This document shows, piece after piece, positions 36,332-48,407 of a DNA stretch of 64,000 nucleotides. The stretch's first letter is position 1; the number at the start of each line of letters is the position of its first letter. This DNA is from Williamsia phyllosphaerae (GTDB lineage: Bacteria; Actinomycetota; Actinomycetes; Mycobacteriales; Mycobacteriaceae), in assembly GCF_014635305.1 (NCBI RefSeq), contig NZ_BMCS01000002.1:310001-374000 (forward strand), in the 5' to 3' direction. A program made the position numbers and the translations under genes. Under the pieces are notes generated by a model. It saw only the letters and a list, made by a program, of their open reading frames with translations, ran no database searches and was not told the origin of the DNA.

Positions 36332-36438
36332 ACCTGTTGTCGGTCACAGTCTGCTAGGACTGTCCTTGTACACCTGCACAAATCGTTCACCTGATCACAT
36401 CCGGGGTCGGACGCCGCAGGCAACCAGAGGACACCCGC

Positions 36439-37455
36439 ATGACAGTGATCGCCGAACGCACCGGCACCAACAACATCGGGATCCTCGGGATCGGCGCCTA
36501 TCGCCCGTCACGAGTCGTCACCAACGACGAGATCTGCGAGAAGATCGACTCGTCCGACGAGTGGATCTACACGCGCACCGGGATCAGAACACGGCGCTTC
36601 GCCGGTGTCGACGAGTCCGTCACCACGATGTCGGTGGACTGCGGGCTCAAGGCGATCGCGAACGCACTGCTACAACCCTCGGACATCGACGCGGTCATCA
36701 TCGCGACCAACACCCACCTGTTGTTGACCCCGGCCGCCGCCACCGACGTCGCCCATCGGATCGGTGCCACAGGGGTCCCCGCGTTCGACATCACCGCGGG
36801 CTGCGCCGGGTTCGGTCACGCGATGGCGGTGGCCGCCGATCTGATCCGCGGCGGGAGTGCCGGACACGTCCTGGTCGTCGGCGCCGAACAGCTGTCGGTG
36901 GGTATCGACATGACCGATCGCGGCAACTGCTTCATCTTCGGCGACGGGGCCGGCGCCGTGGTCCTCGGGCCCGCCGATGAGCAGGGCGTCGGGCCCGTCG
37001 TGTGGGGCAGCGACGGTTCGCAATACAACGCGATCAAGCAAGACGTCGACTGGGCGACCTTCCTCCGCGGTGACCGTGAGCAGCAGCCGTTCCTGCGCAT
37101 GGAGGGCACCGCGGTGTTCCGCTGGGCGGCGTTCGAGATGGGCAAGGCGGCGCAGCGCGCCCTCGAGGCCGCGAAGATCGGTGCCGAGGACCTCGACGTG
37201 TTCATCCCGCACCAGGCCAACGCCCGCATCAACGACCTGCTGGCCAAGAACCTGCATCTCCGTGAGGGCACCCCGGTGGCCAAGGACATCGAGTTCACCG
37301 GCAACACCTCGGCCGCCTCGATCCCCCTGGCGATGGAGAACATGCTCTCGACCGGCGAGGCCAAGCCCGGCCAGACCGCTCTGCTGCTCGGCTACGGCGC
37401 CGGACTCAGCTACGCCGCCCAGGTGGTGACCCTTCCCCCGGTCCCCTTCGAGTAG
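36439..37455 (+). CDS. Beta-ketoacyl-ACP synthase III-like protein, copy 2
   Basis: A protein of 338 residues from ATG 36439, with AGAGGA upstream. It has the same layout as copy 1 with Cys122 (TAGCAGF), His258 ([10 protein letters not shown]) and Asn289 (TGNTSAAS). Identity with copy 1 looks about half, highest around the catalytic residues, so this is an old tandem duplication with divergent specificity. [21 protein letters not shown] near the active site is closer to canonical FabH than copy 1. A strong terminator follows, so the run rplY-pth-KASIII ends here. Confidence 0.88.
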   Translation: MTVIAERTGTNNIGILGIGAYRPSRVVTNDEICEKIDSSDEWIYTRTGIRTRRFAGVDESVTTMSVDCGLKAIANALLQPSDIDAVIIATNTHLLLTPAAATDVAHRIGATGVPAFDITAGCAGFGHAMAVAADLIRGGSAGHVLVVGAEQLSVGIDMTDRGNCFIFGDGAGAVVLGPADEQGVGPVVWGSDGSQYNAIKQDVDWATFLRGDREQQPFLRMEGTAVFRWAAFEMGKAAQRALEAAKIGAEDLDVFIPHQANARINDLLAKNLHLREGTPVAKDIEFTGNTSAASIPLAMENMLSTGEAKPGQTALLLGYGAGLSYAAQVVTLPPVPFE

Positions 37456-37463
37456 CTCGCTCC

Positions 37464-37513
37464 GTAGCAGTTCGTGTCGGTGCGCGACACGAACTGCTAC
37501 GAACTCGGTTTTT
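37464..37513 (+). terminator. Strong intrinsic terminator after KAS III copy 2
   Basis: A perfect 16-bp stem (37464-37479 with 37485-37500) with loop GTGCG is followed by GAACTCGG and T5 at 37509-37513. This is the best rho-independent terminator in the window for the plus strand. Confidence 0.85.
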
Positions 37514-37533
37514 GGTCTGACCTGCGCATTGAG

Positions 37534-37539
37534 TAGCCT
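37534..37539 (+). promoter_or_regulatory. -10 hexamer TAGCCT, leaderless start for prfC
   Basis: TAGCCT ends six bases before GTG 37546, which supports that start. Confidence 0.5.
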
Positions 37540-37545
37540 CGACAG

Positions 37546-39135
37546 GTGAGTTCCAGTCCCGACACCGTCGCCCGCGAGGTCGCCCGTCGTCGAACCTTCG
37601 CCATCATCTCCCATCCCGACGCCGGCAAGTCCACGATGACCGAGGCGTTGGCTCTGCACGCCCGGATGATCTCCGAGGCCGGGGCCATCCACGGCAAGGC
37701 CGGACGGAAGTCGACCGTCTCGGACTGGATGGAGATGGAGAAGGCCCGCGGTATCTCGGTGAGTTCGACTGCCCTGCAGTTCAACTACGAGGGCAACGTC
37801 ATCAACCTCGTCGACACCCCCGGTCACGCCGACTTCTCCGAGGACACCTATCGGGTGCTCACCGCCGTCGACGCCGCCGTCATGCTCATCGACGCCGCCA
37901 AGGGGCTCGAGCCCCAGACCCTCAAGCTGTTCCAGGTGTGTCGCCACCGCGGTGTGCCGGTGATCACCGTCATCAACAAGTGGGACCGGCCCGGCCGCTC
38001 CCCCCTCGAGTTGATCGACGAGATCAGCGAACGCATCGGTCTCACCCCCACCCCGCTGTTCTTCCCCGTGGGCATCGCCGGCGACTTCCGCGGCGTGCTC
38101 GACCGCCGCACCGGTGAGTACGTCCGCTTCACCCGTACCGCCGGCGGCGCGACCATCGCACCCGAGGAGTTCCTCGACGCCGAGCACGCGGCGCAGCGCG
38201 AGGGCAGCGACTGGGAGGCCGCCGTCGAGGAGAGTGACCTGCTCTCGGAGATGGGCCAGGACCACGACGAGGAACTGTTCCTCGCGGGTGAGACCTCGCC
38301 GATGATCTTCGCCTCCGCGGCACTGAACTTCGGTGTGCGCCAACTGCTCGAGGCACTCGTCGAGTTGGCGCCACCGCCCACCGGCCGTGAGGGCATCGAC
38401 CACCACGAGCGGGAGGTCACCGACCCGTTCTCCGCCGTGGTGTTCAAGGTCCAGGCGGGGATGGACTCGTCGCACCGAGATCGCCTGGCCTACATGCGGA
38501 TCGTCTCCGGCGAGTTCGAGCGCGGCATGGTCGTGACCCACGCGCAGACGGGCAAACCGTTCACCACCAAGTACGCACAGGCCGTGTTCGGACGAGACCG
38601 CTCCACCGTCGACACCGCCTACCCCGGCGACGTGGTGGGCCTGGTCAACGCGATGGCGCTGGCCCCCGGCGACACCCTGTACACCGACGATCTCGTGCAG
38701 TACCCCCCGATCCCGTCGTTCGCGCCCGAACACTTCGCCGTCCTGCGCGCGGAGAGTGCGGGCAAGTACAAGCAGTTCCGCAAGGCCATGGACCAGCTCG
38801 ACTCCGAGGGCGTCGTCCAGGTGCTCCGCAACGAGGTGCGCGGCGACGCGTCACCCGTACTCGCGGCGGTCGGGCCGATGCAGTTCGAGGTCGTCACCGC
38901 CCGCATGAAGACCGAGTTCGGCGTCGAGACCTCCGTGCAGAACCTCCCGTACGGGCTCGCGCGGCGCACCGACGCCGAGAGCGCCGACGAACTGGGCCGA
39001 CAGCGCGGGGTGGAGGTGTTCACCCGCACCGACGGCGCCATCCTCGCCCTGGTCAGCGACAGGTGGCGGCTGCAGTACATCGAGAAGGAACACCCGAAGC
39101 TGACTCTGGAACCCCTTGTCGCGGCTGCGGATTGA
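37546..39135 (+). CDS. prfC: Peptide chain release factor 3
   Basis: A protein of 529 residues starting at GTG 37546. GTPase motifs: G1 SHPDAGKST, switch KARGISVSSTALQF, G3 DTPGHADF, and G4 NKWD. The rest is the RF3-type domain with LNFGVRQLLEALVELAPPP and the C-terminal elongation-factor-like region. RF3 recycles RF1 and RF2 after stop-codon reading. It is not in every actinobacterium, so its presence here is accessory. It overlaps the next gene's TTG start by 20 bases. Confidence 0.96.
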   Translation: MSSSPDTVAREVARRRTFAIISHPDAGKSTMTEALALHARMISEAGAIHGKAGRKSTVSDWMEMEKARGISVSSTALQFNYEGNVINLVDTPGHADFSEDTYRVLTAVDAAVMLIDAAKGLEPQTLKLFQVCRHRGVPVITVINKWDRPGRSPLELIDEISERIGLTPTPLFFPVGIAGDFRGVLDRRTGEYVRFTRTAGGATIAPEEFLDAEHAAQREGSDWEAAVEESDLLSEMGQDHDEELFLAGETSPMIFASAALNFGVRQLLEALVELAPPPTGREGIDHHEREVTDPFSAVVFKVQAGMDSSHRDRLAYMRIVSGEFERGMVVTHAQTGKPFTTKYAQAVFGRDRSTVDTAYPGDVVGLVNAMALAPGDTLYTDDLVQYPPIPSFAPEHFAVLRAESAGKYKQFRKAMDQLDSEGVVQVLRNEVRGDASPVLAAVGPMQFEVVTARMKTEFGVETSVQNLPYGLARRTDAESADELGRQRGVEVFTRTDGAILALVSDRWRLQYIEKEHPKLTLEPLVAAAD

Positions 39136-39874
39136 GCGAGTCCCGGTAGGCGTCCTCACACTGGTCGCCCTCCTCGCGTCCGGCTGCGCGTCGTCCACCA
39201 CGGGCACGTCCCGCCCGCCCGCGAGGGTGACCACCCCGGTGGCATCGGCCCCGTCGTCGCCCGCCCGGACCGACGACCGCGTCGCCGAGGAGCGGTGTAC
39301 CGAGAAGCCGCCGGCCGGTCAGCTCACCCAGGCGCCCGGCGGCGTCTCGTTCCGCACCGGACGCGTGTTCGTCGATGTGGCGCGACTCGCCCCCGCCGCG
39401 CCCGGTGAGGTCGCCGATCCCGATCCGGACACCGACGCCACCTCGGGCGACGGGTGTCACGAATTCCCCAAGTGGGGCAACGACGATCCCCTCGTTCCCC
39501 CGGACAGCGCGTTGTTCGTCTTCAAGAGCGAAGGCAAGAACGGTGTGCAGATCGAGGCACCGATCGCCGAGTTGGTGTCGCGACGAGACGTGACCGCGCA
39601 GATCGGCGTGGTGGCCGAGGGCAGATATTTCCAGGCCATCTCGTGCGCGCTGACGATGAGCTCGTTCACCGAGGACAGCGCCGCGGGATCGTTCACCTGT
39701 CCGAACGCCGTTCTCGTCCAGGCGAACCCGTTCCGACCCGACGACGCCATCGACCCGACCGATCAGTCACCGGAGCCGCAGGCGCCGATCCCCCCGATCG
39801 GGGTGCCGGGAACAGTGGCACCCGATGCGGCGTCGACGGCGGTGCTCTCCGGGTGGTTCGAACTCAGCCGTTGA
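39116..39874 (+). CDS. Lipoprotein, hypothetical
   Basis: A protein of 252 residues from TTG 39116, the only usable start because the signal peptide must begin within prfC. Signal peptide with lipobox LASGC (Cys24). A Ser/Thr/Pro-rich linker (about 25-55) leads to a mature domain with FRTGRVFVDVARLAPAAPGEVADPDPDTD. A central cysteine pair and the segment LFVFKSEGKNGVQIEAPIAELVSRRDVTAQIGVVAEGRYFQAISCAL give the fold. I do not recognise the family. It probably shares the prfC transcript. Confidence 0.8.
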   Translation: MSRLRIERVPVGVLTLVALLASGCASSTTGTSRPPARVTTPVASAPSSPARTDDRVAEERCTEKPPAGQLTQAPGGVSFRTGRVFVDVARLAPAAPGEVADPDPDTDATSGDGCHEFPKWGNDDPLVPPDSALFVFKSEGKNGVQIEAPIAELVSRRDVTAQIGVVAEGRYFQAISCALTMSSFTEDSAAGSFTCPNAVLVQANPFRPDDAIDPTDQSPEPQAPIPPIGVPGTVAPDAASTAVLSGWFELSR

Positions 39875-39881
39875 CGACGTC

Positions 39882-40901
39882 TCAGATGCTGCCGACGATC
39901 CGCTCGACCTCGGCCGGGTCGACGTCGTCGACCTGCGCGGGCGAGAACGCCGGGTTGCGGTCCTTGTCGACGAGGACCGCACGAACCCCCTCGGCGAAAT
40001 CGGGAGTCGCGCAGATCCGTTCCGCGGCATGGAGTTCGCGCTCGAAGCACTGATCGAGCAGCGACGAGTCACCGATCTCGATCAACCGGGCCGCGACCAT
40101 CAGGCTGGTCGGCGAGGCCGACTCCATCAACGACACCATCTGCGTGGCCCACTGCGCCTGCTGCTCCGACGCGCTCGACGCCGCACCGCGCAGACCGCCC
40201 AGGATCGCGGGGACCGAGCTGTCGGCGAAGTACTCGGCGATGTTCTTCAACGGGATCTCGGTCGGGGCCGGCGCCGACGAGGTGAGGACCTCGACCAGCG
40301 GAGCGCCCGAACGGATCGCCGCGGCCACCTCGGGGAGCCCCTCGGTCGGTACGTGGTGGGTGGCCAGGCCCACCGTGACGGCATCGGTACCGGTGATGCG
40401 GGCTCCGGTGAGCCCCAACCACATCCCGACACCTGCGGGCAGTCGCGGCAGGAAGTAGGTCGCACCGATGTCGGGGAAGAAGCCGATGGCCGTCTCCGGC
40501 ATCGCCATCACGGCCTTGTCGGTGACGACCCGGACCTCACCGTGCACGCTGATCCCGAGACCGCCGCCCATCGCGGCTCCGTCGATCAGGGTGACGTAGG
40601 GCTTGGGGTAGTCGGCGATCAACTGATCGAGGGTGTACTCCGAGGCGAAGTAGTGGCTGATGGCCGCAGCGTTGCCGTCGACCGCGTTGTCCCGGATCGC
40701 CCGGATGTCACCGCCGGCGCAGAACGCCCGGTCCGACGCCGACGTCACGAGCACCGTCGACACCGACGGATCGTCCGCCCACCGGGTCAGCACCTCGTGC
40801 ATGTCGTCGATCATCGACTGGTCGAGTGCGTTGAGCGCTCGTGGCCGATCGAGGACGATCTCGCCGACTCCGTTGGCAACCGAGGTCTGAATGTAGGACA
40901 T
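39882..40901 (-). CDS. 3-hydroxyisobutyryl-CoA hydrolase-like enoyl-CoA hydratase
   Basis: A protein of 339 residues from ATG 40901. The crotonase fold has the oxyanion-hole segments FCAGGDIRAIRD and IDGAAMGGGLGISVHGEVRVV, and PETAIGFFPDIGATYFLPRLPAGVGMWLGLTGARI (the catalytic Glu is in MPETAIG). The C-terminal region with FAEGVRAVLVDKDRNPAFSP is typical of 3-hydroxyisobutyryl-CoA hydrolases of valine breakdown rather than of hydratases. No other valine pathway genes are near. The -10 TACGGT at 40908-40913 is six bases upstream and abuts the ABC-F stop. Confidence 0.9.
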   Translation of the reverse strand: MSYIQTSVANGVGEIVLDRPRALNALDQSMIDDMHEVLTRWADDPSVSTVLVTSASDRAFCAGGDIRAIRDNAVDGNAAAISHYFASEYTLDQLIADYPKPYVTLIDGAAMGGGLGISVHGEVRVVTDKAVMAMPETAIGFFPDIGATYFLPRLPAGVGMWLGLTGARITGTDAVTVGLATHHVPTEGLPEVAAAIRSGAPLVEVLTSSAPAPTEIPLKNIAEYFADSSVPAILGGLRGAASSASEQQAQWATQMVSLMESASPTSLMVAARLIEIGDSSLLDQCFERELHAAERICATPDFAEGVRAVLVDKDRNPAFSPAQVDDVDPAEVERIVGSI

Positions 40902-40907
40902 GCAAGT

Positions 40908-40913
40908 ACCGTA
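40908..40913 (-). promoter_or_regulatory. -10 hexamer TACGGT, leaderless start for 3-hydroxyisobutyryl-CoA hydrolase
   Basis: On the minus strand TACGGT ends six bases before ATG 40901. It touches the stop codon of the ABC-F gene. Confidence 0.45.
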
Positions 40914-42722
<1,809 letters not shown>

Positions 42723-42755
42723 CGGATCCTGTCGTTGGTGTGTCGCCGGTACGGC

Positions 42756-42819
42756 GTCATCGGTCGTCGTCGACCCGGTGTGAACGGTCGTCGACGAGGT
42801 GTCATTGGTCGTCGTCGAC
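42756..42819. repeat. Direct repeat at the 3' end of ispE
   Basis: GTCATCGGTCGTCGTCGAC (42756-42774) and GTCATTGGTCGTCGTCGAC (42801-42819) match at 18 of 19 bases, 45 bases apart. A shorter imperfect copy lies between. One copy overlaps the ispE stop (42802) and the other lies in the gap before the ABC-F gene, probably a slippage duplication. Confidence 0.6.
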
Positions 42820-43734
42820 GAGCCGCGCGCCGGGAACCGGACCCGAGGCGATGCGCACCGATCGGCACACCCCGGCCCCGGACAGTTCGGCGGCGACGTC
42901 GACGGCGTGGTCGGAGTCGGTGCACAGGAACACACACGTCGGCCCGGAACCCGAGACGATGCCGGCGATCGCACCGGCGTCGGTACCCGCTCGCAGCGTC
43001 CGGCGCAGGGGCGGCATCAGCGACACCGCGGCCGGCTGCAGGTCGTTGCGCAGCAGTGGCGCGAGCCGACGCGGGTCACCCGCGGCGAGCGCCTGCATCA
43101 GCTCGTCCGGATGCGAGGCGCGGGAAAGGGATTCGTTGCGGCGCAGACTGTCGAGCTCGCGGTACACGTCCGGTGTGCTGAGACCGCCGCCGGCGATCGC
43201 GATGACCCAGTGGAACTCACCGCGCGACAGCACGCTCATCAGGTTCTCACCGCGTCCACTGCCCAGGGCCGTACCGCCGTGCAGCGAGAACGAGACGTCG
43301 CTGCCGAGATCGGCGGCCATGGCGTACATCTCGTCGCGCGTGGGTTCGACGCGCCACAACCGGGCCAGGCCGACCAACACGGCGGCGGCGTCGGCACTCC
43401 CGCCGGCCATGCCGCCCGCGACCGGTATGCCCTTGGTGATCTCGATGGCGACCTCGCCGGAGTGTCCGGTCACCGCGGCCATGGCGTCGACGGCCGCCCA
43501 CGCCAGGTTCCGGTGATCGGTCGGAACGACGGCGGCGTTGTCGCCGCGAACGGTGATGCTGCGTGCGTCGGCGGACACGATCGAGATCTCATCGGTCAGC
43601 GACACGGCCTGGAAAACCGTCTCCAACTCGTGGTAGCCGTCATCGCGCAGGTCACCGACACCGAGGTGCAGGTTGATCTTGGCGGGGACCCGGACTGTGA
43701 CCGGGCGGGGAACGACGGAGAGCACGACTGCCAA
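42802..43734 (-). CDS. ispE: 4-diphosphocytidyl-2-C-methyl-D-erythritol kinase
   Basis: A protein of 310 residues of the GHMP kinase family. Motifs: [30 protein letters not shown] with substrate-binding Lys, the ATP loop [23 protein letters not shown], and [15 protein letters not shown] near the C-terminus. It phosphorylates CDP-methylerythritol in isoprenoid synthesis. The start is TTG 43734 or GTG 43725; neither has a good ribosome-binding site. rsmA ends 19 bases upstream. rsmA-ispE order is kept from M. tuberculosis. Confidence 0.94.
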   Translation of the reverse strand: MAVVLSVVPRPVTVRVPAKINLHLGVGDLRDDGYHELETVFQAVSLTDEISIVSADARSITVRGDNAAVVPTDHRNLAWAAVDAMAAVTGHSGEVAIEITKGIPVAGGMAGGSADAAAVLVGLARLWRVEPTRDEMYAMAADLGSDVSFSLHGGTALGSGRGENLMSVLSRGEFHWVIAIAGGGLSTPDVYRELDSLRRNESLSRASHPDELMQALAAGDPRRLAPLLRNDLQPAAVSLMPPLRRTLRAGTDAGAIAGIVSGSGPTCVFLCTDSDHAVDVAAELSGAGVCRSVRIASGPVPGARLVDDDQ

Positions 43735-43753
43735 GACTACTGGGCGCGGCGAG

Positions 43754-44614
43754 CTAGGACGAACCGGCGAGGCGCACGAAATCGGCCACCTCGAGGCGTT
43801 CGCCGCGTAGCGACGGGTCGATGTCGGCGGCCCGGAGTCGGCGTTCGGCCTCCGTCGCCGACCCGGCCCACCCGGCCAGCGCGGCGCGCAACGTCTTGCG
43901 GCGCTGGGCGAAGGCGGCGTCGATGACCGCGTAGACCGGACGTCGCGTCGCGTCGTCGGTGGCCCACGGCATCTCGAGGCGGTCGACGCGCACCAGCCCG
44001 GATTCCACCTTCGGCTCGGGCCAGAAGACGCCGGCGCCGACGGTTCCGGCCCGTTTCACGGTGCCGAAGAACCGGGCCTTGACGCTCGGCACCCCGTAGA
44101 TACGCCCGCCGGGACCGGCCGCGAGGCGTTCGGCCACCTCGAGCTGCACCATCACCAGCACGGTCCGGATGGACGGAAAGGTGGCGAGGAGATGCAGCAG
44201 GACCGGCACCGCGACGTTGTACGGGAGGTTGGCCACCACGGCGGTCGGGGCGGCGGGCAGATCGTCGGCCGCGATGCTCAGCGCATCGGCCTCGACGACG
44301 GTGAGTCGGTCGGCGTGATCGGGGGCGTACTCTGCCACCGTCGTCGGCAATGCCCCCGCCAACACCGGATCGATCTCCACCGCCATCACCGCACCGACGA
44401 CGCCCAACAGCGCCAGGGTGAGTGAACCCAATCCCGGTCCGACCTCGAGAACGACGTCGTCGGAGTCGACGCCTGCGGCGGCCACGATCCGACGCACGGT
44501 GTTGCCGTCGTGGACGAAGTTCTGCCCGAGTGTCTTGGTCGGACGGATCCCGAGCTCCTCGGCGAGGGTCCGGACCTGGACCGGCCCGAGCAGACGCGGT
44601 GGTGTGGGACTCAG
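43754..44614 (-). CDS. rsmA: 16S rRNA (A1518/A1519) dimethyltransferase RsmA/KsgA
   Basis: A protein of about 286 residues. [34 protein letters not shown] (SAM motif I) and [14 protein letters not shown] (motif IV, NLPY) identify KsgA. There is no ATG, GTG or TTG in frame after rpfB: alignment with the mycobacterial N-terminus (LLG..IR.LAEELG) points to CTG 44614, with GGCGGGGG just before. The alternative is read-through or frameshift from rpfB. A hairpin sits between the rpfB stop and that CTG. Confidence 0.85.
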   Translation of the reverse strand: MSPTPPRLLGPVQVRTLAEELGIRPTKTLGQNFVHDGNTVRRIVAAAGVDSDDVVLEVGPGLGSLTLALLGVVGAVMAVEIDPVLAGALPTTVAEYAPDHADRLTVVEADALSIAADDLPAAPTAVVANLPYNVAVPVLLHLLATFPSIRTVLVMVQLEVAERLAAGPGGRIYGVPSVKARFFGTVKRAGTVGAGVFWPEPKVESGLVRVDRLEMPWATDDATRRPVYAVIDAAFAQRRKTLRAALAGWAGSATEAERRLRAADIDPSLRGERLEVADFVRLAGSS

Positions 44615-44622
44615 CGAAGGCC

Positions 44623-44637
44623 CCCGCCGGAGGCGGG
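44623..44637 (-). promoter_or_regulatory. Hairpin between rpfB stop and rsmA start
   Basis: CCCGCC-TCC-GGCGGG on the minus strand is a six-bp perfect stem with a three-base loop. Its 3' arm is the G-rich sequence that would serve as the ribosome-binding site for the CTG at 44614, so the hairpin could hide or expose it. Confidence 0.45.
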
Positions 44638-44639
44638 AA

Positions 44640-45764
<1,125 letters not shown>

Positions 45765-45831
45765 TCAACTTCTGGTCGGGGGCGGGGGTGTCCGTCAGGA
45801 CTCGGCGGGATCACAGAAGGATAACGGTGGC

Positions 45832-46677
45832 CTACACCGATGGCAAAGCGATCCGGTAAACCCGCTCGGCGGTGGCCGTGAGATGTCCGGCGAGTGTCTG
45901 CGGGTCGGTGTTCCTCATGTCGGCCATCGCCCGCACCGTGTACGGCAGGCAATACGACTGGTTCGGGTGTCCGCGGTAGGGGTGCGGGGTCAGGAACGGC
46001 GCGTCGGTCTCGACGAGGAGTTGGTCGTCGGGGACGACCCGCAGGGCGGCCTGCAGTCCGGTGGCGTTGGTGAAGCTGACCGTCCCGGAGAAACTGAGCA
46101 CGTAGCCCCTCTCCACGCATTCTCGAGCGATGGCCTCGTCGCCGGAGAAGCAGTGCATGATCACCGTCTCCGGGGCGCCCTCGGCGGCGAGGACGTCGAG
46201 CAGATCGCGATCGGCCTCGCGGTTGTGGATCATCAGCGGCTTGCCGACCTCTTTCGCGAGGTCGATGTGCCACCGAAACGATTCGTGCTGTTGGGTTTTC
46301 GACGCGCAGTCGTCGGACTTGCCGAGCCAGTAGTAGTCCAGGCCGGTTTCCCCGACCGCGACGACCCGCGGGTGGCGCGCCATCGCACGCAGTTCCTCGG
46401 CCGTCTCGTCGGTCAGATCGGCGGCGTGCGTCGGGTGCAGGGCGGTCGCCGCATAGGCACGGTCGTCCCATTCCGCGGCCGCCACGGCCCAGCGTGCGTC
46501 GACCATGTCGTCGGCCACCGTGACCACCGCGCCGACGCCGACGCCCTGCGCGTGATCGAGGATCGCCGCGACAGCCTCGCGGTCACGGCCACCGCAGGCG
46601 GCGAGGTGGGTGTGCGCGTCGATCAGCGGGGTCAGCGGTTCCGGATCCGGAGGCGGCAGACGTGGCTTGCGGCTCAC
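45832..46677 (-). CDS. tatD: TatD-family metal-dependent hydrolase
   Basis: A protein of 281 residues. The amidohydrolase barrel is marked by DAHTHLA at the start, GETGLDYYW, KPLMIHNREADRDLL, MHCFSGDEAIARECVERGYVLSFSGTVSF and VETDAPFLTPHPYRG, all giving metal ligands. It is a DNase (3'-5') in relatives, with roles in DNA repair. Its GTG start overlaps the phzF-like stop as GTGA. rpfB starts 70 bases downstream on the same strand, as in M. tuberculosis (Rv1008-Rv1009). Confidence 0.94.
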   Translation of the reverse strand: MSRKPRLPPPDPEPLTPLIDAHTHLAACGGRDREAVAAILDHAQGVGVGAVVTVADDMVDARWAVAAAEWDDRAYAATALHPTHAADLTDETAEELRAMARHPRVVAVGETGLDYYWLGKSDDCASKTQQHESFRWHIDLAKEVGKPLMIHNREADRDLLDVLAAEGAPETVIMHCFSGDEAIARECVERGYVLSFSGTVSFTNATGLQAALRVVPDDQLLVETDAPFLTPHPYRGHPNQSYCLPYTVRAMADMRNTDPQTLAGHLTATAERVYRIALPSV

Positions 46678-47513
46678 AATGACACCATCCCGGTGATGGT
46701 GGTCACACTGGCCCCGCCGACCCAGATCCGGGACCCGTCGTCGTCGACGAACACACGTCCGTCGCGGCCCAGTGCTGTGCCCTGCGCGGCGATGTAGTGG
46801 GCGGGGATCTCCCCGGTGGCGCGCAGCCAGGTGGCGAAGCCGGCGTTCAGACTCCCGGTGACCGGGTCCTCGGGCACGCCGTCACCGGGCGCGAAGGCCC
46901 TGACCTCGTAGTCGACACCGACATCGCCTCCGCGGTAGGCCCCGATGAGGCCGACCTCGTGAGCGCCGAGGGCGGTGAAATCGGGTCGGACCTCCAGCAC
47001 GCGCTCGCCCGAGGTGAGCATCAGTCCGATCCACCCCGGGCCGTTGTCCACCCAGTTCGAGGCCACGACGTCGGAGGCGGCCAGCCCCAGGGCGGCACGG
47101 ATGTCGACGAGGGTGGCCTCGTCCACCGGACCCGACCGACGCAACGGGGGCGCAGCGAACGCGAGCCGCTCGCCGTCGCGGCGGATGGTGATCAGTCCCG
47201 CGCCACACTCCTGGACCACGACGTCACCCTGCGGGGTGTTCCCGGCCTCCAGCCAGGCGTGCGCAGATCCGAGCGTCGGGTGACCGGCGAACGGGAGCTC
47301 GCCGCCCGGGGTGAAGATGCGTAACCGGTAGTCGGCCGACGATTCGGTGGGCGGCAGCACGAACGTCGTCTCCGACAGGTTCGTCCACCGCGCGAACGCG
47401 GCCATCTGCTGATCGTCGAGATCGGTCGCGTCGAGCACCACGGCGACGGGGTTGCCGGAGATGGGTCCGGATGCGAAGACGTCGACCTGGGCGAAGTCTC
47501 GGGTGGTCGTCAT
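46674..47513 (-). CDS. PhzF-family isomerase
   Basis: A protein of 279 residues. The PhzF signature FAQVDVFASGPISGNPVAVVLDA leads to Glu48 in NLSETTFVLP, the general base of the family, then RIFTPGGELPFAGHPTLGSAHA and a C-terminal half with EDPVTGSLNAGFATWL. Members isomerise or epimerise small acids, often in amino-acid or phenazine metabolism. There is no phenazine cluster here, so the substrate is unknown. It is first in the operon with tatD. Confidence 0.92.
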   Translation of the reverse strand: MTTTRDFAQVDVFASGPISGNPVAVVLDATDLDDQQMAAFARWTNLSETTFVLPPTESSADYRLRIFTPGGELPFAGHPTLGSAHAWLEAGNTPQGDVVVQECGAGLITIRRDGERLAFAAPPLRRSGPVDEATLVDIRAALGLAASDVVASNWVDNGPGWIGLMLTSGERVLEVRPDFTALGAHEVGLIGAYRGGDVGVDYEVRAFAPGDGVPEDPVTGSLNAGFATWLRATGEIPAHYIAAQGTALGRDGRVFVDDDGSRIWVGGASVTTITGMVSL

Positions 47514-47520
47514 GGGGGCG

Positions 47521-47526
47521 AGCGTA
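47521..47526 (-). promoter_or_regulatory. -10 hexamer TACGCT, leaderless start for phzF-like gene
   Basis: On the minus strand TACGCT ends seven bases before ATG 47513. Confidence 0.5.
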
Positions 47527-47638
47527 CGACCCGGGCGTCGACCACACCTGATCCGAGTGTCGTCAGGGGTTCGCGAACTCGTCCGACAACTGTGTAACGC
47601 ATTGCCCGATGATCCGATAGTAAGAACAAGCACGTAGT

Positions 47639-47656
47639 GGTACTTGTCAGTACCGT
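47639..47656 (+). promoter_or_regulatory. GGTAC-N6-GTACC site with -10 TACCGT before LGFP gene
   Basis: GGTACTTGTCAGTACC (47639-47654) is an inverted repeat, and TACCGT (47651-47656) inside it fits a -10. The same arrangement, GGTAC-N6-GTACC with TACCGT, precedes the secreted protein gene at 62454. About 70 bases separate it from ATG 47729. Confidence 0.45.
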
Positions 47657-47728
47657 GCAGTTCGGAGCGATAGGCGTGCTTCGGTCCGTCGGCCGTACCG
47701 GCGAAGGCGAGGAACCGAAGGAATTCAG

Positions 47729-48310
47729 ATGAGAACAGCGATGAAACAGCGTGTGGCTGCGGTACTGACCGCCGTCAGTGTCGGATCCATGATCGCGACC
47801 GGAGCAGCTGCACCCGCCTCGGCCGACCGCCTCATCGACGGCGTCAACGTGGGCGGGCGCATCGAACAGGCGTATCTGGAGACCGGTGGATTCGATCGAT
47901 GGGGCGGCCCCCGCAGCGAAGAGCTGCGAGCGCGCAACAACGGCCGCTTCCAGAGGTTCAGCAAGGACACGTCGTTCTACTGGAACGCCGGCGTCGATTT
48001 CGGACGCGCCCACCAGATCAGCGGCGCGATCCGCGCGAAATGGGCTTCGCTGAACTGGGAGAACGGTGCGCTCGGTTACCCGGTGACCAACGAGTTCGCG
48101 CAGGGGCCCGCACGTGTGAACTTCTTCCAGGGCGGCACCGTCTACTGGTCGGCGCAGACCGGCGCGCACCAGATCTGGGGCGGAATCTTGTCGAAGTGGC
48201 GCGCGCAGGGCGGCGCCACGTCGCCCATCGGACTACCGATCGGCGACGAGATCCGACTCGGCAACACCTTCCTGCAGCGGTTCCAGAACGGGGTGATCTA
48301 TTTCCCCTGA
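47729..48310 (+). CDS. Secreted LGFP-repeat protein
   Basis: A protein of 193 residues from ATG 47729 (ATG 47741 also possible). GAAGGAAT lies upstream. Signal peptide 1-35 ends at ASA-DR. The mature part has LGFP-type repeats, visible as ALGYPVTNEF and IGLPIGDEI, with related YWSAQTGAHQIWGGILSKWR blocks between. LGFP repeats occur in mycolata exported proteins that act at the mycolate or arabinogalactan layer. The size suits a small wall-bound binder. It is transcribed alone. Confidence 0.88.
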   Translation: MRTAMKQRVAAVLTAVSVGSMIATGAAAPASADRLIDGVNVGGRIEQAYLETGGFDRWGGPRSEELRARNNGRFQRFSKDTSFYWNAGVDFGRAHQISGAIRAKWASLNWENGALGYPVTNEFAQGPARVNFFQGGTVYWSAQTGAHQIWGGILSKWRAQGGATSPIGLPIGDEIRLGNTFLQRFQNGVIYFP

Positions 48311-48392
48311 TCGCGCGATGACCATGTGGCGGTGCGCGGCCGGCCGGAGGAACCCCTCCGGTCGGTCGTCGCGGTTGCGCCGGCGCCACGCG

Positions 48393-48398
48393 TAACGT
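48393..48398 (+). promoter_or_regulatory. -10 hexamer TAACGT, leaderless start for acetyltransferase gene
   Basis: TAACGT ends nine bases before ATG 48408. Confidence 0.4.
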
Positions 48399-48407
48399 CC
48401 TGCCTCG

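Noticed and set aside
36361..36391. TetR operator before KAS III copy 2
   Set aside because: TGTACAC occurs there, but the left half-site GTGnACA at the right spacing is missing.
46674..47513. Phenazine biosynthesis from the PhzF-like gene
   Set aside because: No other phz genes are present. PhzF-family proteins are common outside phenazine pathways.
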